From: Acidobacteria bacterium RIFCSPLOWO2_12_FULL_54_10
GTDB lineage: Bacteria; Acidobacteriota; Terriglobia; 2-12-FULL-54-10
Reading direction: 5' to 3'
Length of the DNA stretch: 55,852 bases
Assembly: GCA_001767075.1 (NCBI GenBank)
Contig: MEKX01000019.1
Span: 2,091-57,942 of the forward strand
The notes beneath the pieces were generated by a model. The model saw only the letters and a list, made by a program, of their open reading frames with translations. It did no database searches and was not told the DNA's origin. Position 1 is the first letter of the stretch. Every line of letters starts with the position of its first letter. A program made the translations under genes and the position numbers. Shown one piece after another: positions 43,598 to 53,700 of this stretch.

Positions 43598-46162
43598 TTA
43601 CGGTTTTGACTGATCCGACTCTCCCCTGAATACTCCGAAAATGCGTCCGAAAAAACCTTTTTTCTTGGGTTGAGAAGTCTCTATTGCCGGTTCTTTTGCG
43701 GGCGCACTGGAAACGACTGGAGACGGTTCTTCCGGAGGAGGAGCTGACGCAACAACTGGTTCGATAACCGTGATGGGCGGCAAACTTGCAATGGAAGGAA
43801 GCGGAGTCGCTCGCGGCGCCGGGGGTATGTAATGCCGAGGGCAAAAAATTTTGGGTTCAGTGCCAGCGATAAAGTATTCCGTAGAGCGATTCTTGCATTC
43901 CGGAGTGGCTAGCGCATTGGTGTCAGGATCGATCTCCACGGCAACAATTCCGGGCGGGGGAATCGCCGGGCGCACATCGCTATACTGCGGAAGAGCGACC
44001 GCGCGTTTCATGAATTCCGTCCAAATGGGTAACGCTGAAGAAGCTCCGCTTAATGGTAATTCTTCATTCGAGTCGTATCCGACCCAAACGATACAGATCA
44101 GGTTTGACGTGTAACCGGCAAACCAGCCATCGTGCGAAGTTCCAGTTTTGCCAGCTACGGGAGCGGTAAATCCACGAGAACGAACGCCTGCCCCGGTTCC
44201 CCGGTTCACAACATCCTCCATGAGATTCGTTACAAGAAATGAAATTCGCGGGTCCAGCACTCTGGTTGCTTTTGGCGTCGCTTGCGAAAGCATCGTCCCA
44301 TTTCGGTCTCGCACTTGGGAAATCCAGAAAGGATCTAAGTGGACACCGCCGTTGGCAAAGACCGTATAGGAGCCTGCAATTTCAAGCGGCTGAACTTCAT
44401 AAGCGCCGAGAGCCACCGCGGGGGTCGGCTGTATTTTCAAGTTCATGCCGGACCTTTGTGCGAGGTCAACGATGTTTTCGTAGCCCACCATTTGAGCCAG
44501 TTTTACGGTGCTCACGTTAAGAGAGCGCCGGAGTGCGTATCGCAGAGTAACATTGCCGTAAAACTCATCACCATAATTACCCGGTGTGTACGTTCGCCCA
44601 TCGTAAACAAAAGTAGTAGGTTCATCCTTTATTTGAGAAATTGAAGTCCAGGGTGGACCGACAGAACCAGAAATCCCGGTCCCCAAAGCAGCGGCGTATA
44701 CAAAAGGCTTGAATGCAGAACCCGGCTGCCGTAGCGCCAAAGCACGGTTCAACTGGCTTAACCCATAATCCCGGCCGCCAATCAAAGCCTTAAGAGCACC
44801 GGTTCGAGGATCTAATGCAATCAGAACTGCTTCGACCTGAGGTTCCTGCTGATTTGACCCATCCTTATTAGCTGCTGATTGTCTGCCTCTACGCGGGCGC
44901 CGGAACCCTGCCAGCCGTTCATCTACCTCAGCTAATCCAACTCTGAAAGCTTCCACCGCAGCACGCTGCAAATCCAAATCAATGGTTGTATGGATGCGGA
45001 AGCTCTGCGAGGCTAAGTCTTCTTCGGTATAGCTTCCCAGCAGTTGGTCACGAACCATGTCAACAAAGTGGGGGGCTTCACTGGCAATGGCCTGACGAGG
45101 AGTAGCGCCGAGCGGTGCGTTCTTAGCTTCATCCCGTTCAGCAGGCGTAATAGCGCCCGTGTCTGCCATGAAATTCAATACCTGGTTTCTGCGGCTGATT
45201 GCACGTTCGGGATTGCGATAGGGCGAGTAAAGGTTGGGTCCCTGAATGATGCCTGCAAGGAATGATGATTCTGGAAGCGTTAAATCCCGTATATCTTTAT
45301 TAAAGTAAGCCTGGGCGGCTTCGCCTACTCCGCTAATGGTGAAACTGCCCCTTTGCCCCATGTAGATCTTGTTGCAATAGTATTCGAATATATCCTGCTT
45401 GCTCAATCTCCTTTCCAATTGGAAAGAGACCAAGGTTTCTGCTAATTTCCGTTTCCACGTTCGTTCGGAGGAAAGAAAAAGGCTGCGGGAAAGCTGCATG
45501 GTGATCGTGCTTGCGCCTTGCCGGACACTGCCAGCGCGAATGTCAACATAAGCGGCCTTCAATATGCGCAGATAATCGACTCCAGAGTGCTCAAAAAACC
45601 TGCGATCCTCAATTGCAAGAATGGCGCTAACTAAATGGCGCGGGATGTCATTAAAAACGACCAGCCGCCGTTTTTCCCGGCTCCTGTCGAAAAGATTGGT
45701 GATGAGCAAAGGATCAAGACTATATTCGCCTCTCGCAAAGTGGTCATTTACAGAGACTATGCTGGATATCCGGTTTTCAGAAAAACCAATTTCTGCAGCT
45801 TCAGGGGAAAAGTAGGAGCTAGGGCCGGGCATAATCTGGATTGCACGGGGAATCACCTTGTACGATCCAGTTGGATTGCTAGCGGCATCGCTAAACCCCG
45901 CCTGACGCAAATAGGAAATCAAATCTTCGCGGGAGATACCCTGACCCAATCGGAGCTTTTTAGGAGCGGCATAAATATGGGCTGCCGGCAGAAATACCGG
46001 ACCCTGCAAACGCAAGTCGATGAGACGCGAATAGCGGACGTAATAATATGTAAAAACCGAAGTACCGGCGATGGCCCCCGTTAAAATAAGAACCAGCAAT
46101 ATCAGCCAGAGGGGCCTGAAAGGAGAGGCTAACCACCATGTGCGCTTGATTTTTACCCGCAT
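43598..46162 (-). CDS. Class A penicillin-binding protein (PBP1B-like)
   Basis: An 854-residue bifunctional peptidoglycan synthase. After a cytoplasmic tail and one membrane helix (about residues 18-42) comes a UB2H-like region (IYAAPKKLRLGQGISREDLISYLRQAGF). The glycosyltransferase domain follows (ILAIEDRRFFEHSGVDYLRILKA, RQGASTITMQLSRSLFL, QERLSKQDIFEYYCNKIYMGQ-type segment). The transpeptidase has SxxK in GSAFKPF, SxN in RSLNVSTVK and KTG in AGKTGTSHDGWFAGYT. The C-terminus is Pro-rich with a basic end. It follows a small membrane protein gene by 21 bp. Confidence 0.95.
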   Translation of the reverse strand: MRVKIKRTWWLASPFRPLWLILLVLILTGAIAGTSVFTYYYVRYSRLIDLRLQGPVFLPAAHIYAAPKKLRLGQGISREDLISYLRQAGFSDAASNPTGSYKVIPRAIQIMPGPSSYFSPEAAEIGFSENRISSIVSVNDHFARGEYSLDPLLITNLFDRSREKRRLVVFNDIPRHLVSAILAIEDRRFFEHSGVDYLRILKAAYVDIRAGSVRQGASTITMQLSRSLFLSSERTWKRKLAETLVSFQLERRLSKQDIFEYYCNKIYMGQRGSFTISGVGEAAQAYFNKDIRDLTLPESSFLAGIIQGPNLYSPYRNPERAISRRNQVLNFMADTGAITPAERDEAKNAPLGATPRQAIASEAPHFVDMVRDQLLGSYTEEDLASQSFRIHTTIDLDLQRAAVEAFRVGLAEVDERLAGFRRPRRGRQSAANKDGSNQQEPQVEAVLIALDPRTGALKALIGGRDYGLSQLNRALALRQPGSAFKPFVYAAALGTGISGSVGPPWTSISQIKDEPTTFVYDGRTYTPGNYGDEFYGNVTLRYALRRSLNVSTVKLAQMVGYENIVDLAQRSGMNLKIQPTPAVALGAYEVQPLEIAGSYTVFANGGVHLDPFWISQVRDRNGTMLSQATPKATRVLDPRISFLVTNLMEDVVNRGTGAGVRSRGFTAPVAGKTGTSHDGWFAGYTSNLICIVWVGYDSNEELPLSGASSALPIWTEFMKRAVALPQYSDVRPAIPPPGIVAVEIDPDTNALATPECKNRSTEYFIAGTEPKIFCPRHYIPPAPRATPLPSIASLPPITVIEPVVASAPPPEEPSPVVSSAPAKEPAIETSQPKKKGFFGRIFGVFRGESDQSKP

Positions 46163-46183
46163 GAAAGAATTTTCAGCAACGGG

Positions 46184-46561
46184 TTACTTCTTTGTAATTA
46201 GCTGATTACCCGCAGCTGGATCGAATTCCAAAACTACTTCCCGAACCAGTAGATCAACGGGAATTTCATATTGGACTGCGATATTGACAGTGCCACTGCC
46301 TCTGCTCACGGTAACTTGGCTGGGATCAAGTTCAATGCCTATTTCGGAGGCTTGACTGATGACAGCACTGCGGATGTCATTCTCGCTTATTTTGTTGTAA
46401 GTCACCGTGCGCGCCAAGTCATCAAGGGCATTTTGGAATTGAAAATTATTAATGTAAGGCGGTAAGAGACGTAACGCTGCAAAAATGATGACAACGACAA
46501 ATAGTAGGCTGATGATTGCAGAGACTGTTAGAGCCCCACGCTCTGGCAAATTTCCACGCAT
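46184..46561 (-). CDS. Single-pass membrane protein, DUF4845-like
   Basis: The ATG at 46561 (MRGNLPERGALTVSAIISLLFVVV) gives 125 residues; the track's 36 extra residues look untranslated. One membrane helix (about residues 9-31, with a GxLT start) is followed by an extracytoplasmic domain (PPYINNFQFQNALDDLARTVTYNKISENDIRSAVISQASEIGIELDPSQVTVSRGSGTVNIAVQYEIPVDLL). The 'PPYxxxxxxxxxL' and 'Y.vpvpl' patterns resemble DUF4845-type proteins. Function is unknown. It lies 21 bp upstream of the PBP gene, hinting at a link to cell-wall synthesis. Confidence 0.7.
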   Translation of the reverse strand: MRGNLPERGALTVSAIISLLFVVVIIFAALRLLPPYINNFQFQNALDDLARTVTYNKISENDIRSAVISQASEIGIELDPSQVTVSRGSGTVNIAVQYEIPVDLLVREVVLEFDPAAGNQLITKK

Positions 46562-46783
46562 TGGTCTAATTTGAGAGTATTGTATCCCGTGACCAGAATA
46601 TCCGACTATTCGCCGGAGTCGATCACTTAGCAACGCAGCTTGCACCTTTGTCATACATTTATCACACAAATTCTACAACTTATATTATGTTATCACCCGG
46701 CAAACCACTTGTCGAGATATGCCTATTCCCTCGAAATTGAGGTTCCTTTTAAGTAACAGTCGCAAAGCAGCTTGAAGAAATTC

Positions 46784-46817
46784 GACGGGACCTGGCTAAC
46801 CTCGATGGTTGCCCGTC
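46784..46817 (+). promoter_or_regulatory. Stem-loop in the proS leader
   Basis: GACGGG (46784-46789) pairs with CCCGTC (46812-46817), enclosing an inner AACC-N5-GGTT stem (46799-46810). The hairpin ends 27 bases before the proS ATG and is followed only by TTT, so it is not a typical terminator. It could influence proS translation. No T-box features were recognised. Confidence 0.4.
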
Positions 46818-46844
46818 TTTCCGGCTCAGGTTAGTATAACAGTC

Positions 46845-48326
46845 ATGAATAATACGAAGACAAAAAGCTCTCCTAATCAAAAAATCACTCCCAGATCACA
46901 AGACTTTGCCCGCTGGTATCAGGATGTAATCCTGCAAGCGGATCTGGCGGAACCAGCGGAAGTGGTGAAGGGCTGCATGGTCATTAAACCCCATGGCTAT
47001 GCCATTTGGGAAGCCTTGCACGCTGAATTAGACGCGAGGTTCAAACAAACCGGTCACAAGAATGCTTATTTTCCTCTGCTGATTCCTGAAAGCTTCTTGA
47101 AGCGCGAAGCGGAACATGTGGAAGGGTTCGCGCCGGAGTTGGCTGTGGTCACAATCGCGGGCGGCGAAAACTTGGAGGAACGGTACGTCATTCGGCCGAC
47201 ATCCGAAACGATCATCGGGCATTTCTTCGCCCGTTGGATCAAGAGCTGGCGGGATCTGCCCCTGTTGATAAATCAATGGGCCAATGTAGTACGCTGGGAG
47301 TTACGAACCAGAATGTTTCTTCGAACCACGGAATTTCTCTGGCAGGAAGGTCACACCGCACACGCTACGGAGCAAGAAGCGCACGAAGAAACCTTGCGGA
47401 TGCTAAACGTGTATGCCGATGTTGCCGAGAACGTAATGGCCATGCCGGTTATCCGTGGCGTAAAGACAAAGGCTGAAAAATTTGCGGGAGCTGCTAAATC
47501 CTATTGTATTGAAGCAATGATGCAAAACGGGCTGGCACTCCAAGCGGGAACCAGTCATGAGCTAGGACAAAATTTCGCCAAGGTTTTTGAAATCCGTTTC
47601 CAAAGTCAGTCTGGAAATCTGGAATACGTTTGGCAAACAAGCTGGGGCGTGAGCACCCGACTGATCGGCGCTCTGGTGATGAGCCACTCCGACGATCGAG
47701 GCCTTGTGTTGCCTCCGAAACTTGCTCCGATTCACGTGGTTGTGATCCCTATCTATCGAAAAGATGAAGAACGTGCGCTTGTGCTAGATAGAGCAAATCG
47801 AATTGCCGATGAGTTGAAGCAGGATGGGCATAAGGTGCAAGTAGATGATCGTGACGGTTACACGCCCGGCTCCAAATTCTTTCATTGGGAACAAAGAGGA
47901 ATTCCGCTTCTTTTGGAGATCGGTCCTCGCGAGGTGCAGAGCGACAGCGTAGTGATGCGCCGTAGAGACGAGGATAACAAGCAGTCTCAGCCGGTTTCCG
48001 GTTTGCGCCAGAGCGTCCGGGATGTGATGAACCAGATGCAGGCGGATTTACTGCTAAAAGCGCGGAAGAGGTTGGATGACAATACCGTGCAAGCTGACAG
48101 CTTTGATCAGGTGAAATCGATCCTGGAAGGAGTCACCTCGGAAAAAGGCGGCGGCAAGTTCATCGCAGCTCACGTGAAGGATGATCCGCAATGCGATGCC
48201 AAACTGAAGGAAATTAAGGCGAGTGTTCGTTGCATTCCATTGCATGATGCTTATGACGGCCCTGGGACTTGTATTATCACCGGTGAGCCAACACCGCAGA
48301 GGGTGATCGTCGCCAAAGCCTATTGA
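46845..48326 (+). CDS. proS: Prolyl-tRNA synthetase, archaeal/eukaryotic type
   Basis: The ATG at 46845 is preferred over the track's TTG inside the leader hairpin, giving 493 residues. It is the short ProS type without the bacterial editing insertion. [42 protein letters not shown], motif 2 [25 protein letters not shown] and motif 3 [28 protein letters not shown] are clear. The C-terminal zinc domain ends in the typical AKAY, but of the four Cys ligands only two (PQC, GTC) are recognisable; the first and the last (CxxC read as CIIT) are missing, so zinc binding may be lost. Confidence 0.96.
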   Translation: MNNTKTKSSPNQKITPRSQDFARWYQDVILQADLAEPAEVVKGCMVIKPHGYAIWEALHAELDARFKQTGHKNAYFPLLIPESFLKREAEHVEGFAPELAVVTIAGGENLEERYVIRPTSETIIGHFFARWIKSWRDLPLLINQWANVVRWELRTRMFLRTTEFLWQEGHTAHATEQEAHEETLRMLNVYADVAENVMAMPVIRGVKTKAEKFAGAAKSYCIEAMMQNGLALQAGTSHELGQNFAKVFEIRFQSQSGNLEYVWQTSWGVSTRLIGALVMSHSDDRGLVLPPKLAPIHVVVIPIYRKDEERALVLDRANRIADELKQDGHKVQVDDRDGYTPGSKFFHWEQRGIPLLLEIGPREVQSDSVVMRRRDEDNKQSQPVSGLRQSVRDVMNQMQADLLLKARKRLDDNTVQADSFDQVKSILEGVTSEKGGGKFIAAHVKDDPQCDAKLKEIKASVRCIPLHDAYDGPGTCIITGEPTPQRVIVAKAY

Positions 48327-48337
48327 GTAAAAGTTCC

Positions 48338-48751
48338 ATGGAAGTTAAATTCTCAACACAGGGCTTCAATGAGGTTGTAGACATCACATCTGCGGTCCAA
48401 AAAGCGATTCTGGAAAGTGACACCAAGGATGGTGTGGCTCATCTTTTTGTCATCGGTTCGACGGCAGCGATAACCACCATCGAATACGAACCAGGCGCTG
48501 TAGCTGACCTCAAGCGCGCGCTCGATCAAATAGCTCCTATGGACGCCGTCTATGCCCACAACGAAGCTTGGGGCGACGGCAATGGGTATGCGCATCTGCG
48601 TGCGGCGCTGCTCAAACCAGACCTTTGCGTACCTGTTCGAGATGGCAAACTGTTGCTGGGCACCTGGCAGCAGATTATTCTGATCGATTTCGACAACCGG
48701 CCACGGCAGAGAACCGTTTTCATCACAATGACCGAAGCAATTCGTCGATGA
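48338..48751 (+). CDS. YjbQ/UPF0047-family protein
   Basis: A 137-residue protein (ATG 48338; the track's TTG overlapping the proS stop has no ribosome site). VDITSAVQKAILESDTKDGVAHLFVIGSTAAITTIEYEPG, AHNEAWGDGNGYAHLRAALLKPDLCVPVRDGKLLLGTWQQIILIDFD is the family signature with conserved His and Asp residues. Family members show weak thiamine-phosphate synthase activity in E. coli, but the main role is unknown. It directly follows proS. Confidence 0.94.
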   Translation: MEVKFSTQGFNEVVDITSAVQKAILESDTKDGVAHLFVIGSTAAITTIEYEPGAVADLKRALDQIAPMDAVYAHNEAWGDGNGYAHLRAALLKPDLCVPVRDGKLLLGTWQQIILIDFDNRPRQRTVFITMTEAIRR

Positions 48752-48779
48752 ATAAATACTATTTTATCCATCAAGAGAA

Positions 48780-49667
48780 ATGAGAGCCAGCGCGATGACA
48801 GACTGGCTGCCAACACTCGACCCTTATTGGGAAGCGCGCCAAGCGGCTCTTGAAGCCATTAATAAAGATCGCCGGAACGCAAATTTGCCGCTTGTAGAGT
48901 GGGACCAGTTAGCTGCGCAGGTGGCAGACTACCACTGCCAAGAAATGGCTGGGCATGGATACATTGCCCATTGGAATCTACGCGGCCTGTTGCCCCACCA
49001 TCGTTATCATTTCGCCGGAGGTGGCGATCATATCGCGGAAAACAGTTCCCGTCTGACGGTGATTTCGTCCAATCCATTCCCAATTTCCGCAGAGCCCAAG
49101 CAGATTCGCAATTATCTTATTCAAGCGCATGAAGGCTTTATGGCGGAAAAGCCGCCGATTGATCTTCATCGCATAAATGTTTTAGATCCCAGTCATACAC
49201 ATGTCGGAATTGGATTTGCTGTTTCCGGTCGCGAATTGCGAATGTCTCAATTATTCGTTAACCGCTACGTAAAACTTGCAGCGCTTCCCAAGGAACTCCC
49301 CATAGGCGCAGTCCGCGTGGAAGGTGAAATGCTGCGAAAGGATTTCGGTCCCTACTACTGCATGTTATTTTCGGAAGGGAATCCCGTAGCGCGAACTCCA
49401 CAGGAACTGAATCTAACCTATTCATACAGCGATACGGAGGGCGAGGAAGCAGGCAAGGTGCCGCCTTGGGACATGGAGTTCAGTCCACAATCTGGTCGTT
49501 TCCGTTTCTCCATTCGGATCAGGAATCGTCAACCTGGGTACTATCATTTATTGATTTGGGTACGAAATAAGGTCCGCGAGATTCCCTACCGCTTGTATCC
49601 TGGCGTGAAAGCTGCTGCCGATACGAAAGATGCAATCCCCTGTGCTGGGTGGGTCTTCCAAGCGTGA
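48780..49667 (+). CDS. CAP-domain protein without an evident signal peptide
   Basis: The CAP (SCP/PR1) core spans about residues 18-165: EARQAALEAINKDRRNANLPLVEWDQLAAQVADYHCQEMAGHGYIAHWNLRGLLPHHRY, HIAENSS and HTHVGIGFAVSGRELRMSQLFVNRYV, with candidate cavity His and Glu residues. A C-terminal beta-domain of about 120 residues (PIGAVRVEGEML..., RFRFSIRIRNRQPGYYHLLIWVRNK) is not recognised. CAP proteins are normally exported, yet neither ATG 48780 nor ATG 48795 (MTDWLPTLDP) gives a hydrophobic signal. It lies 28 bp after the YjbQ gene on the same strand. Confidence 0.82.
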   Translation: MRASAMTDWLPTLDPYWEARQAALEAINKDRRNANLPLVEWDQLAAQVADYHCQEMAGHGYIAHWNLRGLLPHHRYHFAGGGDHIAENSSRLTVISSNPFPISAEPKQIRNYLIQAHEGFMAEKPPIDLHRINVLDPSHTHVGIGFAVSGRELRMSQLFVNRYVKLAALPKELPIGAVRVEGEMLRKDFGPYYCMLFSEGNPVARTPQELNLTYSYSDTEGEEAGKVPPWDMEFSPQSGRFRFSIRIRNRQPGYYHLLIWVRNKVREIPYRLYPGVKAAADTKDAIPCAGWVFQA

Positions 49668-49707
49668 AGCCGGTAATCTAAAATTGCAGCAGCCTCTGCA
49701 ACTTGCT

Positions 49708-50661
49708 TCAATTCGCTGCGTGCCGGCCAAGATTCTCTTTGTACCACTGAACCGTACGCCGCAAGCCTTCTTCAAATGCGATTTGCGGTTCGTATGCCAG
49801 GCTTTTGCGCGCTAACTCAATGTCCGCTAACGAGTCGCGGATGTCGCCGGCTCTAGGATCTGCGTAAATCGGCTTTACTTTAGTTCCGAGAATATTCTGC
49901 AAAAAGTCCAGGACTTGATTCAGCGTGTGGCTCGCTCCCATGGCAATGTTAAAAACTTTGCCGGAAACATTCGGCGCTTCGCTTGCTAGCATACAAGCAT
50001 GAACAGCATTATCGACATAAGTGAAATCCCGCGACTGCTCACCGTTGCCATAGATTGTTGGTGGCTGGCTGCGAAGTAATGACGTTATGAATCGTGATAG
50101 CACGCCCGAATACGGAGAATTTGGATCTTGGCGGGGACCAAAGATATTGAAGTAGCGCAGGCTCACAGTTTCCAAGCCATAGACTTTGGCAAATACGCTG
50201 GCATAAAACTCTCCGGTAAGTTTATTCACCGCATAAGGCGACAAAGGATTCGGCGGCATAGATTCTAGTTTCGGCAATGTGGGCGTATCCCCGTAAGCCG
50301 ATGAGGAAGCTGCGTAGATCACCCGCTTAACCTTGGCGTCACGCGAAGCAAGCAAAACATTCAGCGTTCCATCAATGTTCACCGCGTTGCTTGTTTCCGG
50401 GTCCTCCACGGAGCGAGGCACGGAGGGTATCGCGGCATGATGGAATACATAATCTACCCCGTGGAAAATAGGTTGCAGGCGTTTCAGGTCTCGGATGTCT
50501 GCTTCGAATAGTTCAATGTTAGAAACGTCGGGCGGCAAATTATCTCTGCAACCTGTAAGGAAATTATCCACGATGCGAACGCTGTGGCCCCGCAAAACAA
50601 GTTCTCGCACCAGCGCCGAACCGATGAAACCAGCGCCTCCAGTGACTAAGCAGATCGCCAT
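49708..50661 (-). CDS. SDR-family UDP-sugar 4-epimerase-like protein
   Basis: A 317-residue extended short-chain dehydrogenase. NAD-binding GGAGFIG is at residues 8-14, then HHAAIPSVPRSVEDPETSNAVNIDGTLNVL, AASSSAYGD with the catalytic Ser, and the YxxxK pair in SPYAVNKLTGE. LRYFNIFGPRQDPNSPYSGVLSRFI is typical of UDP-GlcNAc/glucose 4-epimerases (WbpP/TviC-like). The exact substrate is not resolvable. It stands alone, divergent from dnaE. Confidence 0.92.
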   Translation of the reverse strand: MAICLVTGGAGFIGSALVRELVLRGHSVRIVDNFLTGCRDNLPPDVSNIELFEADIRDLKRLQPIFHGVDYVFHHAAIPSVPRSVEDPETSNAVNIDGTLNVLLASRDAKVKRVIYAASSSAYGDTPTLPKLESMPPNPLSPYAVNKLTGEFYASVFAKVYGLETVSLRYFNIFGPRQDPNSPYSGVLSRFITSLLRSQPPTIYGNGEQSRDFTYVDNAVHACMLASEAPNVSGKVFNIAMGASHTLNQVLDFLQNILGTKVKPIYADPRAGDIRDSLADIELARKSLAYEPQIAFEEGLRRTVQWYKENLGRHAAN

Positions 50662-50749
50662 GACTATTTGTTTTCACCTTTGTGATTTGCTAAATAATCC
50701 CATCAATTAGTTTGTAATAATGTATTCTAGTTCGGAAAAAGCCTGTTTT

Positions 50750-50778
50750 TTGCGCGATAAAAATGTTTCTGCTATCAT
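50750..50778 (+). promoter_or_regulatory. Possible sigma70-like promoter giving a leaderless dnaE mRNA
   Basis: TTGCGC (50750-50755) and TATCAT (50773-50778) are separated by 17 bp; TATCAT is preceded by TGC as in an extended -10. The distance to the dnaE ATG at 50785 is 6 bases, so transcription would begin at about the start codon. No Shine-Dalgarno site precedes that ATG. Confidence 0.4.
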
Positions 50779-50784
50779 CCAGCC

Positions 50785-53700
50785 ATGCCTGGAAATCAGT
50801 TCGTTCATTTGCATTTGCACACCGACTACAGCTTGCTCGACGGCGCTTGCCAAATCCCGGCCTTGGTCGAACAAACTATAGCCTATGGAATGCCGGCGGT
50901 TGCCGTCACAGATCACGGGAACCTTTTTGCTGCGGCGGAATTTTACAAAACCGCCAAAGCGCGCGACATTAAACCGATCATCGGCTGCGAGGTTTATGTT
51001 TCCCAAAAAGGCCGCCACACGCGCAGCGAATCGGATCATTATAACCATTTAATTCTCCTGTGCGCGAATGCCGAAGGATACAGCAATCTCGTCAAATTGG
51101 TTACGGCAGGATACTTGGAGGGTTTTTACTACAAGCCGCGCATCGACAAGGAACTTTTGGCCCAACATGCCAAAGGACTGATCGCCCTGTCCGCTTGCCT
51201 ACGGGGGGAAGTAGCGGAAGCGCTTCTTGCCGACAACGGACACGAAGCCTTGCGCGTAGCTGGGCAGATGCAAGACATTCTCGGAAAAGAGAATTTCTAT
51301 CTGGAAGTTCAGGACCAAGGGCTGGAACAGGAAAAACGCATCAATCCGAATCTGGTCTCCCTATCGCGTCAGTCGGGCATTCCTCTTGTTGCCACCAACG
51401 ATTGCCATTATTTACGCCAGGATGACGCCAAAGCGCACGATACTTTGTTGTGCATTCAGACGGGCCGCACCATAAGCGATGAAAAACGTATGAGGTTTTC
51501 TACGAACCAGTTCTATATGAAATCCTGCGAAGAAATGATGCAAGTATTTTCCGAAATCCCGGAAGCCGTGATCAGAACAATGGAAGTCGCCGATCGGTGC
51601 AATTTGAAGCTAGAAAAAATGACTGATCCCTTCCCCGCTTTTGGAGTGCCCGCTGGTGAGACGATCGACAGTTATTTTGAAAAAATCTGCCGCCAGGGAT
51701 TCGCAGGACGCCGCCATAAACTCGCAGAGTTGGAGAGAACCGGGCGACTCCGCCGAAACCTCGGCGAATACGAAGAGCGGCTGGACCTGGAAATTCGCAT
51801 GATCCAGCAGATGAAATTCCCTGGTTATTTTTTAATTGTCTGGGATTTCGTGCGTTTCGCCAAGGAGGAGCGTATCCCCGTAGGACCGGGGCGTGGGTCT
51901 GCTGCGGGAAGCCTGGTTTCCTACTCGCTGGGAATTACGGATATTGACCCTTTGCAACACAATTTACTTTTTGAGCGATTCCTAAATCCTGAACGTATTT
52001 CACTGCCTGATATCGATATAGATTTTTGCATGAACCGTCGCCAGGAAGTGATCGATTACGTCACAAGAAAGTACGGCAGGGAGAACGTAGCGCAGATTAT
52101 TACTTTTGGAACTATGGCCGCGAAAGCTGCAATCAAGGATGTAGCCAGGGCCATGGAAGTTCCCTACGGCGAAGCAGACCGAATCGCTAAATTAGTTCCG
52201 AACCAGTTGAATATCACCCTGGAACAAGCATTACAACAATCTCCGCAGCTCGCAACTCTAATTGAGCAAGATGCTAAAGTGAAGGAGCTGATGGAAGTCG
52301 CACAACGACTGGAAGGCATGGTCCGTCATGCTTCGACCCATGCAGCAGGAGTTGTGATCTCTCCGAAGCCGCTCTCCGAAATCGTTCCGCTTTATAAGAC
52401 GAACAAAGATGAAATCGTCACGCAATACGACATGAACGGTTTGGAAGCCGTGGGCTTGCTGAAGATGGATTTCCTCGGTTTAACCACCCTAACCGTAATT
52501 GACGATGCGGTGAAGTTGATCGAAGCCTCACGAGGAGTACACCTGGACCTGGATGAGATACCTTACGACGACCCGGCTACGTACGGAATATTTTCCAAAG
52601 GATTGACGAGTGGAGTATTCCAGTTCGAATCCAGCGGCATGCGCGATATCCTGCGTCGTTACCAACCGACGCAGCTCGAAGATCTGACGGCACTGAACGC
52701 GCTTTACAGGCCAGGGCCGTTGCAAGGCGGAATGATCGACGACTTTATAGCGCGCAAACATGGGCAAAAACCAATTGTTTACGATTTACCAGAGCTTGAA
52801 GAGATACTCTCTGAAACCTACGGCGTAATCGTTTACCAAGAACAGGTCATGCAGATCGCAAACCGCCTTGCTGGATTCTCGTTAGGCCAGGCGGACCTGC
52901 TTCGAAGAGCGATGGGAAAGAAGAAGCCGCAGGAGATGGCTGCTCAAAGAGAGAAATTCATCGAGGGTGCCGACACGCGCGGCTATCCCAAGAAGAAGAT
53001 CGTCCGCATATTCGACTTGATGGAGCAATTTGCCGGTTACGGTTTTAATAAATCTCATTCGGCAGCATATGCCGTTCTTGCTTATATTACGGCATACTTG
53101 AAAGCCCACTACCCTGTTGAGTTCATGGCATCCTTGCTAACCAACGAAATGGGCAATACGGATAAAGTTGTGCAGTACATCAACGAATGCAGGGAAATGG
53201 GAATCCAGTTGCTGCCTCCGGATATACAGACCGGCTTCTGGTATTTTACGCCGGCCGAAAATGCAATCCGTTTCGGACTCGGCGCAATTAAAAATGTGGG
53301 CCGCAACACAGTGGAAGGCATCATTGCAGCCCGCGCAAGTTCTGGAAGATTTACTTCGTTATATGATTTCTGCGAGCGCGTTGACCCACGGCTCATCAAC
53401 AAAAGAGTCATGGAAAGCTTGATCCAAGGCGGCGCGATGGATTGCTGGGGTTTCAACCGCGCCCAATTGTTTGCAGCGATCGACCGGGCGATGGAATCCG
53501 GACAAACGCAACAACGTTCGCGAGATTCCGGCCAGCACGCATTATTCGGTGTTTCATCGCAAGATTCATCCGCACCAGAACTGCCTGCTGCTGCGGATTG
53601 GGACGAACATCACTTGCTAGCCGCTGAAAAAGAGGTGCTGGGATTTTATATCAGTGGTCATCCGTTGCGGAAGTACGAGTCGAAACTTCGGGATTTGGGA

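Noticed and set aside
50707-51048. 113-aa minus-strand ORF opposite the start of dnaE
   Set aside because: It covers the dnaE promoter and PHP domain; no recognisable protein features.
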